Source: JACTUC01 sp964477685
GTDB taxonomy: Archaea > Thermoproteota > Methanomethylicia > Methanomethylicales > Methanomethylicaceae
Assembly: GCA_964477685.1 (NCBI GenBank)
Contig: CAYZHK010000022.1
Location: forward strand, 1 to 21,335
DNA length: 21,335 nucleotides
Direction: 5' to 3'
The position numbers and the translations under genes were made by a program. Under the pieces are notes generated by a model. The model saw only the letters and a program-made list of their open reading frames with translations. It did not search any database and was not told where the DNA came from. Shown one piece after another: positions 7,360 through 14,594 of this stretch (its first letter is position 1; the number at the start of each line of letters is the position of its first letter).

Positions 7360-8313
7360 TTGTCAGTCAAGCACGAACTCGAGGACATTGATGGGGTCGG
7401 CCCGGCTACGGTCGAGAAGCTGAAGGCAGCAGGAATCATGAGCGTGGAGACCCTGGCCGTGACTCCCACAAGGACGCTTGTGGAGGTTGCCGATCTCACA
7501 GAGGAGAAGGCTTCAGCAATCACCCAGAGCGCAAGGGCATTGCTGAATATCAAATTCACAACGGCCAAGGACGTCCTTTCAAAGAGGAGCAACATTGGGT
7601 CTATCACAACTGGCTCGAAGTCACTGGACGCCCTCCTGGGGAAGGGCTTCGAGACTCAGGCCATAACCGAGCTGATCGGTGAGTTCGGTTCGGGCAAGAC
7701 CCAGCTCTGCCACCAGACCTCAGTCACAGTGCAGCTCCCGCGGGAGAGGGGCGGCCTCTCGGGGCGCGCCCTCTTTATAGACACTGAGGGGACCTTCAGG
7801 CCAGAGAGGGTCGTTGCAGTGGCCAAGAACTTTGGTCTCGACCCAGACGAGACCCTCGGCAACATAATCTATGCCAGGGCCTACAACTCCGACCACCAGC
7901 TCCTCCTCGCCGAGGAGGCCAGCAACATCGTCCCCAAGAACAACGTCCGCCTCGTCATTGTCGACTCTGTCATCACCCACTTCCGCTCGGAGTACCCGGG
8001 CAGGGAAGCCCTTGCCCCGCGGCAGCAGAAGCTGAACAGGCACCTGCACCAGCTCCTGAGGATGTCTGACATATACAACGTGGCGGTCCTCGTCACCAAC
8101 CAGATCCAGTCCACCCCGGACACCTTCTTCGGGAACCCGAACAAGCCCGCGGGGGGGAACATCCTTGCCCACGGGTCGACCTACAGGATCTGGCTCAGGA
8201 AGTCCAAGGAGAGCAGGCGGATAGCCCGGATAATCGACTCGCCCATGCACGCCGAGACCGAGTGCCTCTTCGCAGTGACTACCAACGGCATCATCGACGC
8301 CGACGAGAAGTGA
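7360..8313 (+). CDS. radA: DNA repair and recombination protein RadA
   Basis: RadA is the archaeal Rad51/RecA recombinase that forms filaments on single-stranded DNA and carries out strand exchange. The protein has 317 residues. The N-terminal helix-hairpin-helix DNA-binding domain covers 1-60. The polymerisation motif FTTA (66-69, the F-x-x-A type) follows. Walker A is GEFGSGKT (107-114) and Walker B LVIVD (198-202). The loops HFRSEYPGR (207-215) and TNQIQSTPD (246-254) match the DNA-binding region of the core. The start is TTG at 7360, supported by AGGGAG eight bases upstream and a TATA box. Its stop is two bases from that of the convergent leuB-type gene. Confidence 0.96.
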   Translation: MSVKHELEDIDGVGPATVEKLKAAGIMSVETLAVTPTRTLVEVADLTEEKASAITQSARALLNIKFTTAKDVLSKRSNIGSITTGSKSLDALLGKGFETQAITELIGEFGSGKTQLCHQTSVTVQLPRERGGLSGRALFIDTEGTFRPERVVAVAKNFGLDPDETLGNIIYARAYNSDHQLLLAEEASNIVPKNNVRLVIVDSVITHFRSEYPGREALAPRQQKLNRHLHQLLRMSDIYNVAVLVTNQIQSTPDTFFGNPNKPAGGNILAHGSTYRIWLRKSKESRRIARIIDSPMHAETECLFAVTTNGIIDADEK

Positions 8314-8315
8314 TT

Positions 8316-9323
8316 TTAACCCAGACTGATGCGGCGAGCTATCTCCTCGCCCATCTCCGAAGTTTTTGCCTTTCCGCCAAGGTCATAGGTGACCACCTTG
8401 CCCTCGGACAGGACTTTGTGGACCGCCTCCTCCACCATCTTGGCCGCTGTTGCCTCGCCAAGCCACTCCAGCATCATCTTGGCGCAGAGGACCATGGATG
8501 TGGGGTTGGCCACATTCATGCCGGCCTTGGATGGCACCGAGCCGTGGATCGGCTCGAAGAGGCCGTAGCGGTCTCCGACGTTTGCCCCAGCGGCGAGGCC
8601 CAGCCCGCCCCCTATCTGCGCCGCTTCGTCGGAGAGTATGTCTCCGAACATGTTGGTGGTGACGATGACATCGAATTCGTGGGGCCGCTTGATGAGCTGC
8701 ATGGCCGCGGCGTCCACATAGAGTTCATCGAACGCCACTCCCCTGTGGCGGGATGCCACGTCCCTGCAGGTATCCCTGAAGAGTCCGTCGGTGATCCTCA
8801 TGACGTTAGCCTTGTGGACCGCTGTGACATGCCTCCTCCTCCCCATGGCCATCCTGAATGCATACTCGGCAATCCTCTCGGAGCAGCGCTTGGTTATGAC
8901 CCGCAGTGCCACAGCGTCATCATTCACCTTAAACTCATAGCCCTTGTAGAGGTCTTCCGTGTTCTCCCTGACGAAGAGCATGTCGATGTCGGGTCTCAGG
9001 GCCTGGAGCCCTGGGTAGGACTTTATAGGCCTTAGGTTGGCATAGAGGTCAAAGAGGATCCTCAACTTCACGATGACATCGGCGGCGCTCTCGCCCACAG
9101 GCCCCTTCAGGCAAGCCTGGGCCCCCCTTATGGCCTCCACAGTGTCGTCCGGGAGGGCAGTCCCCCTCCTCTTCAGGCAGTCGTCGCCAGCCTCAGCGCT
9201 TATGAACTCGAAGCCTATGCCTGCTTTCTCCTCCACGGCCGCAAGCACCTTCAGCGTCGCTGAGGTCTGCTCGGGGCCTATCCCGTCCCCAGGCATCAGT
9301 GCAATTTTGTACCTCTTCCCCAT
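8316..9323 (-). CDS. leuB: 3-isopropylmalate / homoisocitrate dehydrogenase
   Basis: This 335-residue beta-decarboxylating dehydrogenase is the last gene of a leuC-leuD-leuB-type operon. GDGIGPEQT (12-20), LKGPVGESAADVIVKLR (72-88), FDLYANLRP (91-99), RENTEDLYKGYE (119-130), VHKANVMRITDG (169-180) and VTTNMFGDILSDE (221-233) are present. The GPVGESAADV loop and the RENTEDLYKG phrase closely resemble, from memory, the Sulfolobus isopropylmalate dehydrogenase type, for which activity on homoisocitrate has also been described. The substrate could therefore be isopropylmalate (leucine), homoisocitrate (lysine) or both. The frame opens with GTG at 9326, but the ATG at 9323, overlapping the leuD stop as TGATG, is the likelier start and indicates translational coupling. 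Confidence 0.87.
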   Translation of the reverse strand: MGKRYKIALMPGDGIGPEQTSATLKVLAAVEEKAGIGFEFISAEAGDDCLKRRGTALPDDTVEAIRGAQACLKGPVGESAADVIVKLRILFDLYANLRPIKSYPGLQALRPDIDMLFVRENTEDLYKGYEFKVNDDAVALRVITKRCSERIAEYAFRMAMGRRRHVTAVHKANVMRITDGLFRDTCRDVASRHRGVAFDELYVDAAAMQLIKRPHEFDVIVTTNMFGDILSDEAAQIGGGLGLAAGANVGDRYGLFEPIHGSVPSKAGMNVANPTSMVLCAKMMLEWLGEATAAKMVEEAVHKVLSEGKVVTYDLGGKAKTSEMGEEIARRISLG

Positions 9324-9832
9324 CACTTCTTGCCCCCGTAGCGCTTTTTCATATTCTGAACCAGCCCTCCGTCCCTAAGGATCTCCAGAAGGAACTGGGG
9401 GAACCGCTCTGCCGCTATCCTATCCCCCGCCTCGGTGGTCAGCTCTCCCTTCTCCAGATCGATGGCCACGACTTCCCCCTCCTTCAGGCGGCCTCTCGCC
9501 CCCTCGGAGATAACTGCCGGGAGCCCTATGTTGATGGCGTTCCGGTAAAATATGCGGGAGAAAGACTCTGCCACGACAGCCCCAACCCCCGCGTGCTTGA
9601 GGGCCAATGGGGCATGCTCCCGGCTGGAGCCGCACCCAAAATTCCTCCCGGCCACTATTATGTCGCCCTTGGACACCTTCCCGGAGAAGCTGGGCGAGAT
9701 GCCCTCCATGGCATGCTTCGCAAGCTCTTCGGGCTTAGTCAGCACAAGGTACTTCCCAGGTAGTATGACGTCGGTGTCCACATCGTCGCCAAAGAGCCAG
9801 ACCTTTCCCTTCACCCTGAACATCTCCATCAT
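9323..9832 (-). CDS. leuD: 3-isopropylmalate dehydratase / homoaconitase small subunit
   Basis: This is the swivel-domain subunit of a two-part aconitase-type hydratase. The protein is 169 residues from the ATG at 9832, which overlaps the leuC stop as ATGA; ATGs at 9829 and 9823 are alternatives. GDDVDTDVILPGKYLVL is the specificity loop and GRNFGCGSSREHAP the conserved swivel signature. The loop reads YLVL. Methanogen homoaconitases have YLRT there and isopropylmalate isomerases YLVY or similar, so this one looks more like an isopropylmalate isomerase. RLKEGEVVAIDLEKGELT forms the C-terminal beta region. The operon order leuC-leuD-leuB with overlapping starts suggests the subunits are made in fixed ratio. 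Confidence 0.9.
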   Translation of the reverse strand: MMEMFRVKGKVWLFGDDVDTDVILPGKYLVLTKPEELAKHAMEGISPSFSGKVSKGDIIVAGRNFGCGSSREHAPLALKHAGVGAVVAESFSRIFYRNAINIGLPAVISEGARGRLKEGEVVAIDLEKGELTTEAGDRIAAERFPQFLLEILRDGGLVQNMKKRYGGKK

Positions 9833-11082
9833 CCCATCCAATACTTCCGCGGGTCAGCCAGCTTGCCCTCCACGGCCGTGGCTGCCGCTGTCTCTGGGGA
9901 GACGAGGTATACCTTGGCGGCTGTGCTCCCCATCCTCCCAACAAAGTTGCGGTTAGAGGTGCTGATGCAGGTCTCCCCGTCCGCCAGTATTCCCATGTGC
10001 CCCCCCAGGCATGGTCCGCAGTTGGGGTTGCAGAGCGATGCGCCAGCCTCCACAAATGCCCTGACCAGCCCCGCCTTCTCCGCCTCCATAAAAACCCTGT
10101 TGGAGGCCGGGATGACTATGAGCCTGGTCCCGGCCTTCACCTTCCTCCCTTTGATGACCCTTGCCGCCGCCAGCAGGTCCTCCAACCTACCGTTGGTGCA
10201 GGAGCCTATAAAGACCTGATCGGCATGCACCTCTCCAGCCTCGGAGACCGCCTTCACGTTGCCAACCGAGTGGGGCATGGCGACCTGCGGCTCCAGCTTG
10301 GCCAGCGAGATTTGGACTGTCCTCTTGTAGCTGGCGTCCCTGTCGCTGACCAGGGGGGCGGACTTGACGCCCGTGTACTCCAGGGTCTTGGCGTCAGGAT
10401 TGATGATGCCCGTCTTGCCGCCCATCTCTATGGCCATGTTGCAGATGGTTAGGCGGCTGTCCATGCTGAGGCCGCCTATCCCTTCCCCAGTGAATTCGGT
10501 TGCGCAATACCTGGCGCCGTCAACGCCCACAGTCCCGATGGCCTTCAGCGCAACATCCTTTGCCGAGACGCCTGGCATGAGCTTGCCTTCAAGCTCAAAG
10601 CGGACCGTCTCCGGCACCCTGAACCATAGTTCGCCAGAGAGGAAGACCGATGCCATCTCCGTGGACCCTATCCCCGTGGCGAAGGCACCAAGAGCCCCCA
10701 GGGTACAGGTGTGCGAGTCTGCACCAACCACCAGCATTCCTGGCTTTACATAGCTCTCTGCCAGGAGCTGGTGGCAGACCCCCTGCCTTCCCACGTCGTG
10801 GAAGTTCTTGAGGCCATACTTGACTGCATACTCCCTCAGCTGCTTGTGCAGGGCTGCAGTCGCTACGGAGTTCGCCGGGACCTGGTGGTCCAGGATAATG
10901 ACCACCTTTTCTGGATCCCAGGGCCTATCGTTCCCCACCTCCCTGAGCACATTGAGCGTTAGGGGCCCAGTCAGGTCGTGGATCATTGCGATATCAATTT
11001 TCCCGACCACATAATCGCCTGGCTCGACGCTCTTCTTCCCCGCCGCCCTGGCCAGTATCTTCTCAGAGATGGTCTTTCCCAT
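9829..11082 (-). CDS. leuC: 3-isopropylmalate dehydratase / homoaconitase large subunit
   Basis: This is the catalytic subunit of the aconitase-type hydratase, 417 residues from the ATG at 11082. Three cysteines that hold the [4Fe-4S] cluster are Cys295 in GSCTNG and Cys355 and Cys358 in NCGPC. VGADSHTCTLGALGAFATGIGSTE marks the N-terminal domain. The cluster isomerises 2-isopropylmalate to 3-isopropylmalate, or (homo)aconitate derivatives in the lysine pathway. The longest frame starts at 11172; the ATG at 11082 was chosen because MGKTISEKILARAAG is the normal beginning of the family and because the likely TATA box lies downstream of the longer start. The gene is divergent from a PadR regulator, which may control it. 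Confidence 0.92.
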   Translation of the reverse strand: MGKTISEKILARAAGKKSVEPGDYVVGKIDIAMIHDLTGPLTLNVLREVGNDRPWDPEKVVIILDHQVPANSVATAALHKQLREYAVKYGLKNFHDVGRQGVCHQLLAESYVKPGMLVVGADSHTCTLGALGAFATGIGSTEMASVFLSGELWFRVPETVRFELEGKLMPGVSAKDVALKAIGTVGVDGARYCATEFTGEGIGGLSMDSRLTICNMAIEMGGKTGIINPDAKTLEYTGVKSAPLVSDRDASYKRTVQISLAKLEPQVAMPHSVGNVKAVSEAGEVHADQVFIGSCTNGRLEDLLAAARVIKGRKVKAGTRLIVIPASNRVFMEAEKAGLVRAFVEAGASLCNPNCGPCLGGHMGILADGETCISTSNRNFVGRMGSTAAKVYLVSPETAAATAVEGKLADPRKYWMG

Positions 11083-11118
11083 AGCTATCGCCAGACCATC
11101 ACGTATCTGTGGAGGATG

Positions 11119-11129
11119 CTTAAAAAAAC
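11119..11129 (-). promoter_or_regulatory. Probable TATA box of the leuCDB operon
   Basis: On the minus strand an A/T-rich TTTTTTTAAG lies about 42 bases before the leuC ATG at 11082. Predicted transcription begins near 11100. Confidence 0.4.
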
Positions 11130-11196
11130 TTGCCCGGCAACAAACCATGGGAAAAAGGGCCAGTCCTCCCATCCCCGGCAGTAAGGTTCATATATC

Positions 11197-11217
11197 GGAG
11201 TCAAATATATTGACTCC
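11197..11217. promoter_or_regulatory. Probable operator: 21-base palindrome in the padR promoter
   Basis: GGAGTCAA (11197-11204) and TTGACTCC (11210-11217) are perfect 8-base arms around ATATA. The A/T-rich centre, together with TATAT at 11191-11195, is the only TATA-like material before padR, whose ATG is at 11227. Binding here would block the padR promoter, which fits autoregulation by a dimeric PadR protein. It lies 115 bases from leuC and could also act on that operon. Confidence 0.6.
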
Positions 11218-11226
11218 TGAAGGCCT

Positions 11227-11772
11227 ATGTACAGCGATCCCGTATCGAAGAGCCTGGAGTGGAGCAGGAAGGGGTACATGGGCATGGCGCTCCTCCTCAT
11301 GATCAACGAGAAGTCGATGACGGGCTATGACATAATGAGGTTCATGCGCGAGATAACCGAGGGCCACTGGAAGCCGACCCCCGGCGGCGTCTATCCAGTC
11401 CTGAAGCGCCTTGAAGGGGAGGGCATGGTCAAAGGCGCATGGGACAGCAACAGGGGGCGACGAAGGAAAGTCTATGTGATAACACCGGAGGGCAGGCGCA
11501 CCCTTGACAAAGTCCTGCTGAGGCAGAGCGAAATTGCCTTTGGCATCAACAGGCTTTTCGACAGCCTCCTCAAAGACATGTTCAACCTCCATGCACCCAG
11601 AGTAGCCCCGCCCAGCATCTTCACGATGGTCCTCTCGGAGGATATGCCTGACGAGGTCAAGGAGCTTGAGGAAAGGCGCGCCATGGTGGCCAGCCTGTTG
11701 GAGTCGCTGCAGGAGGCACTGGACCTGCTGGACAACCGGCTGAGCGTCGCCAAAAGGAGAGCTAACTTCTAG
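11227..11772 (+). CDS. PadR-family transcriptional regulator
   Basis: The protein has 181 residues. A winged-helix domain covers about 18-98, with TGYDIMRFM (32-40), the PTPGGVYPVLKRLEGEGMV turn and recognition helix (50-68), and the wing RRRKVYVITPEGRRTL (77-92). This is the characteristic PadR fold. The C-terminal part (about 140-178) is a charged helix rich in Glu and Leu, as used for dimerisation in PadR proteins of this size. The ligand is unknown. It is transcribed away from leuCDB, across a 144-base gap holding a strong palindrome, and its 3' end overlaps lysX by 11 bases tail to tail. The ATG at 11227 has only a weak ribosome binding site (GAAGG); a near-leaderless message is likely. 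Confidence 0.88.
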   Translation: MYSDPVSKSLEWSRKGYMGMALLLMINEKSMTGYDIMRFMREITEGHWKPTPGGVYPVLKRLEGEGMVKGAWDSNRGRRRKVYVITPEGRRTLDKVLLRQSEIAFGINRLFDSLLKDMFNLHAPRVAPPSIFTMVLSEDMPDEVKELEERRAMVASLLESLQEALDLLDNRLSVAKRRANF

Positions 11773-12625
11773 CCAGCTTAGTTGCGTACTCGATAATCTT
11801 CCCTGGTATGTCGGTCTCCGATACCGACATGGCCCCCTTGAATTCCACCGTGCTGTTCACCTCATGGATAACGAAGCCGTCCTTCGTCTCCATAGCGTCA
11901 ACCCCCAGGACCCCGCCACCCACCGCATCGGAGGCCTTCAGTATCAGCTCCTTCAGCTCGCTGTTCATGGGGCAGACCTCGGCCTTCCCCCCCCTGGCGA
12001 TATTTGTCCTCCAGTCCTCTGGAGTCGAGTAGCGGTAGATGCAGGCTGCCACCTCACCTCCAACCACAACAGTCCTTATGTCCCGGGGGGGCCTCGCTAT
12101 CATCTCCTGGATGTAGAAGATCTGGTAGAGCGGGTTGCCCATCTCCTCTCTATGCTCCAGTATGGCCTGGGCCATCTCCCTGTCCTTGAGCGGGGCGATG
12201 AGCCTCCCCCAGCTACCGAAGACCGGCTTTATCACCGCAGGATAACCCATCTCTTCCAGGGCTTTCATGGTCTCCTCGACGGTGAAGGCCACGAGCGTCT
12301 TTGGGGTGGGAATTCCAGCCTTGCCCAGGAGTATGCTGGAAAGGAGCTTGTTACCGCATGTGCTGGCTGTGCTATACTTGTTTATCACGCGGATGCCCTT
12401 GCTCTCCAGTATGGCTGTAATGTAGAGGCCTCTGAAGTGGCCTACGCACCTCTCCAGCGCAACGTCCCCGAAGAGTTCCCTCTCCTTGGCAGTATCCGTG
12501 ATCGTGAGATGGAGTTCCTTGGCGTCAACAGGCTTAAGGTCTATTCCCCTCTTCTCGGCGGCATTGATCAGCTCCTTCTCCTCGGTTCTGATCCTGTCGT
12601 AGACGAGAGAGAGGGTTGGTGGCAC
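11762..12625 (-). CDS. lysX: LysW-dependent ATP-grasp ligase (LysX/ArgX family)
   Basis: It joins the amino group of alpha-aminoadipate (LysX) or glutamate (ArgX) to the C-terminal Glu of LysW, using ATP; this protects the amino group during lysine or ornithine synthesis. The protein has 287 residues. ATP-grasp features are VIKPVFGSWGR (131-141), the adenine-side IQEM (172-175), RDIRTVVVGG (181-190) and the metal- and product-side HEVNSTVEFK (254-263). The GTG at 12625 begins three bases after the lysW stop codon, so the carrier and its ligase are made together. I cannot separate LysX from ArgX by sequence alone, and a single enzyme may do both jobs. The genes for the later steps (kinase, reductase, aminotransferase, deacylase) are not in the window. 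Confidence 0.9.
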   Translation of the reverse strand: MPPTLSLVYDRIRTEEKELINAAEKRGIDLKPVDAKELHLTITDTAKERELFGDVALERCVGHFRGLYITAILESKGIRVINKYSTASTCGNKLLSSILLGKAGIPTPKTLVAFTVEETMKALEEMGYPAVIKPVFGSWGRLIAPLKDREMAQAILEHREEMGNPLYQIFYIQEMIARPPRDIRTVVVGGEVAACIYRYSTPEDWRTNIARGGKAEVCPMNSELKELILKASDAVGGGVLGVDAMETKDGFVIHEVNSTVEFKGAMSVSETDIPGKIIEYATKLARS

Positions 12626-12628
12626 CGC

Positions 12629-12796
12629 CTACTCGCCCCAGTCTTCGCCCTCGGATTCAGCAACCTTCAGCTCGAGATTGCCCTTCTCCTTGACGACTTC
12701 CAGCTCCGCGCCGCAGTCCTTGCAGGTCAAAATTTCGCCTTCAATGACTTCCTTTACCTCGATATCTCCGTCGCATTCTGGGCATTTCAATTTCAT
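12629..12796 (-). CDS. lysW: LysW amino-group carrier protein
   Basis: This is a small acidic carrier of 55 residues, too short for ordinary ORF cut-offs. It begins MKLKCPEC and ends SEGEDWGE; the terminal EDWGE is the invariant LysW signature whose last Glu is loaded with aminoadipate or glutamate. Four cysteines (5, 8, 25, 28) form a zinc-ribbon knuckle. The ribosome binding site AGGAGG (12808-12813) is 11 bases from the ATG at 12796 but only two from an in-frame ATG at 12805, so the shorter start was taken; the longer form would add MEK. It is followed at three bases by lysX. A TATA-like box lies at about 12844-12861. Confidence 0.95.
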   Translation of the reverse strand: MKLKCPECDGDIEVKEVIEGEILTCKDCGAELEVVKEKGNLELKVAESEGEDWGE

Positions 12797-12807
12797 TTTT
12801 TCCATTT

Positions 12808-12813
12808 CCTCCT
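12808..12813 (-). promoter_or_regulatory. Ribosome binding site deciding the lysW start
   Basis: AGGAGG on the minus strand is among the strongest sites in the window. Its position favours the second of two nearby ATGs, as described for lysW. Confidence 0.7.
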
Positions 12814-12843
12814 ATTGATATATTGCCAATTAACAGAAAAATA

Positions 12844-12861
12844 CACTAATAAATATTACTG
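12844..12861 (-). promoter_or_regulatory. Probable TATA box of lysWX
   Basis: The minus strand reads AATATTTATTAG within this A/T-rich stretch. It predicts transcription from about 12828, giving a leader of roughly 30 bases with AGGAGG in it. Confidence 0.45.
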
Positions 12862-13110
12862 CTTCGTTGGGGGAAGATAAATAATTCTTTAATAAATCCT
12901 TTATATTGTTAAAGATTTTGTATATATTTGCAACTTTAGCAAACCATCCCCGGGGCATGGAAACGACATCCCGAAGATGCCTTTTTCCTCATTTGGCTGG
13001 GCCCGATTGCATTGGAACTGCCGAGCCTTAAGTCGGCTTCCATTCTGCGCAGCCGCCCTTGGGCAGGGAGGGGGAATCATTTTAACCCTGTTCTGCAATC
13101 TTGAATTGGG
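12862..13110. other. Intergenic region with an orphan TATA box and small hairpins
   Basis: No recognisable gene is seen between the lysW promoter and 13111. The left part is strongly A/T-rich and contains an inverted repeat TCTTTAA (12886-12892) / TTAAAGA (12909-12915). A good rightward TATA box, TATATATT, lies at 12921-12928. Further right are short stems such as GCCGA / TCGGC around 13020-13036. An ATG at 12957 opens a 24-residue frame ending at 13031 that I do not recognise. The long minus-strand frame from 13545 to 12901 is antisense to the 13111 gene. Confidence 0.4.
12921..12928 (+). promoter_or_regulatory. Orphan rightward TATA box
   Basis: TATATATT is a near-ideal TATA core, but it is 183 bases before the next gene, which has its own closer box at 13079-13087. 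It would start a transcript near 12950. Confidence 0.4.
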
Positions 13111-13548
13111 ATGCCTTTGAAAAGGGCTAGATTGGTTGCACTTGCAGCGATCATTGTCGGGCTGTCCGCAATTGCTTTTCTCTTCTTGAATGGCTACATC
13201 ACCCTCAATTGGGATCTGGGGCCCCATGCCACCCCCATAAGAACAATCACCAGTGACCCCGCTTCCTTTGACGGGAAAAATGTAACAGTCAGTGGCGTCA
13301 TCGGATCCCGCGAGACCACAACTGGGCTCAGGTCCTCCTTGACCATAATGGACTCGGAGGGCCACTACATCGATCTTCTGAAACCTGTCCCATTCTGGCT
13401 CATCTATGAGATTGGGAACCCCTTCATAATCACAGGGACATTCGCCCACTATGAGTATGGCTCGAACAGCTCCTACGAGCTCCCCCAGGAGGAAGGGTAT
13501 GGGCTCTACATAATCACGCTTGAAAAGGTTTTCAATACCATGCACTGA
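13111..13548 (+). CDS. Single-pass membrane-anchored protein, possibly OB-fold
   Basis: I do not recognise this 145-residue protein by family name. Residues 9-30 form one hydrophobic helix after a basic N-terminus (MPLKRAR), so it is probably anchored with the rest outside the cell. The remainder (about 42-140) is beta-rich. DPASFDGKNVTVSGVI (49-64) and later FIITGTFAHYEYG resemble the strand pattern of CcmE-like and other OB-fold proteins that carry nucleic acid, haem or other ligands. There is no His or Cys cluster to indicate a cofactor. TTTTAACC at 13080-13087 is 28 bases from the ATG and there is no ribosome binding site, which suggests a leaderless message. It ends seven bases from the convergent DHH gene. 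Confidence 0.7.
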   Translation: MPLKRARLVALAAIIVGLSAIAFLFLNGYITLNWDLGPHATPIRTITSDPASFDGKNVTVSGVIGSRETTTGLRSSLTIMDSEGHYIDLLKPVPFWLIYEIGNPFIITGTFAHYEYGSNSSYELPQEEGYGLYIITLEKVFNTMH

Positions 13549-13555
13549 AGACGCA

Positions 13556-14527
13556 TCAGTACTCCATGGTGGTTTCAGTAGAGGACGTCTCCACAGCCCT
13601 GTTCAGTTCAGTGATGAACTGTGGTAGCCTATCGCTGGGGATCCTTGCACCGGCAGCCTTGGCATGCCCCCCACCACTCCCGCCCAGGGTCGGCGCCAGC
13701 CTGTTGAGAATCTCGTTGAGGTCAATGGTTTCTGACGGCGTCCTGAGGCTCATCTCCACGACCCCCTTCCTCGCCTCACCGGCTATCCCCACCTTGGCAC
13801 CTGTCTCGGCCCTGGCGTAGATGGCCCCCTTGCTCAGCGACCAGTCGGCATCCAGGATGTATGCGACGCTCCCCTCAACCTTCACCAGCTCCCTCACCCT
13901 CTTCCTCATCCACTCGTCCTTGATGGCCTCGGAGATGGCCTTGTTGACCAGGACTTCGTCGGAGCTGGGGAGTTTGCCTGAGGCTAGGAACTGGCAAAGC
14001 TGCCTCTTCAGCTCATGGTTCCTCCCTATGGAATCGATATATTCTATCAGCAGTCCAGCCTCCAGGAAAAGCCCCCTCTTGTCCCAGCCGGTCTGGAGCC
14101 TGACGATGTCGTAGGTTGTGTCCAGATAGTCACCGATGGCGCCATAGATGGCAACCCTCCCCAGATCCCTCCCCAGCATATCCTCAAAGCTTGTATAGGT
14201 CAGCTCGGCACCACATGATGCGAGCGAATGGATTAGCTTGGGCGGAAATCCTCCCTCATCGAAGCCCTTCGGGAGTGGATGGTGGTCGATATAGGTGCCC
14301 TTGTACCCTGCAACCCTTATGCGCTGCAGCTCTCTCACGACCTCGTCCAAAGACTGCTGGGGGATTGCGATGTCGCAGATGAAATAGTCCCCATCCACCT
14401 GCTGAAGATCTTCCGCCAGGCCTGACGGGTGGGAGAAAAACACCCTCCCACCCTTCAGGGCAGAGAGGGCGATGGCGCCCGAGCATATGCCGTCAGTGTC
14501 GCCATGGGTGATTATCCACTTGGCCAT
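13556..14527 (-). CDS. DHH-family phosphoesterase
   Basis: The protein has 323 residues. Metal-binding motifs are HGDTDG (8-13), CDIAIP (51-56), DHHPLP (81-86) and GDYLD (132-136). The C-terminal DHHA1 domain carries the substrate motif GGSGGGHAKAAGARIP. This combination is typical of RecJ/NrnA-like enzymes that cleave short oligonucleotides, cyclic dinucleotides or pAp; it is shorter than full RecJ and than the archaeal GINS-associated nuclease. The precise substrate cannot be read from the sequence. It lies 67 bases downstream of cdvC on the same strand, with no obvious terminator between them, so co-transcription with the Cdv genes is possible. Confidence 0.88.
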   Translation of the reverse strand: MAKWIITHGDTDGICSGAIALSALKGGRVFFSHPSGLAEDLQQVDGDYFICDIAIPQQSLDEVVRELQRIRVAGYKGTYIDHHPLPKGFDEGGFPPKLIHSLASCGAELTYTSFEDMLGRDLGRVAIYGAIGDYLDTTYDIVRLQTGWDKRGLFLEAGLLIEYIDSIGRNHELKRQLCQFLASGKLPSSDEVLVNKAISEAIKDEWMRKRVRELVKVEGSVAYILDADWSLSKGAIYARAETGAKVGIAGEARKGVVEMSLRTPSETIDLNEILNRLAPTLGGSGGGHAKAAGARIPSDRLPQFITELNRAVETSSTETTMEY

Positions 14528-14594
14528 ATGGTTGACTATGGCGTCGGACTAGAAAAGGGAATCGCAGCCCGGAAAGGGTGGGAGTGCGGGCTGC

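Noticed and set aside
8262..9035. 257-codon open frame on the plus strand
   Set aside because: It overlaps the end of radA and is antisense to the leuB-type gene, which has all family motifs.
11864..12880. 338-codon open frame on the plus strand
   Set aside because: It runs antisense to lysX and lysW, both firmly identified by motifs; the protein has no recognisable domain.
12901..13545. 214-codon open frame on the minus strand
   Set aside because: It is antisense to the 13111-13548 gene and runs into an A/T-rich promoter region; its composition is not protein-like.
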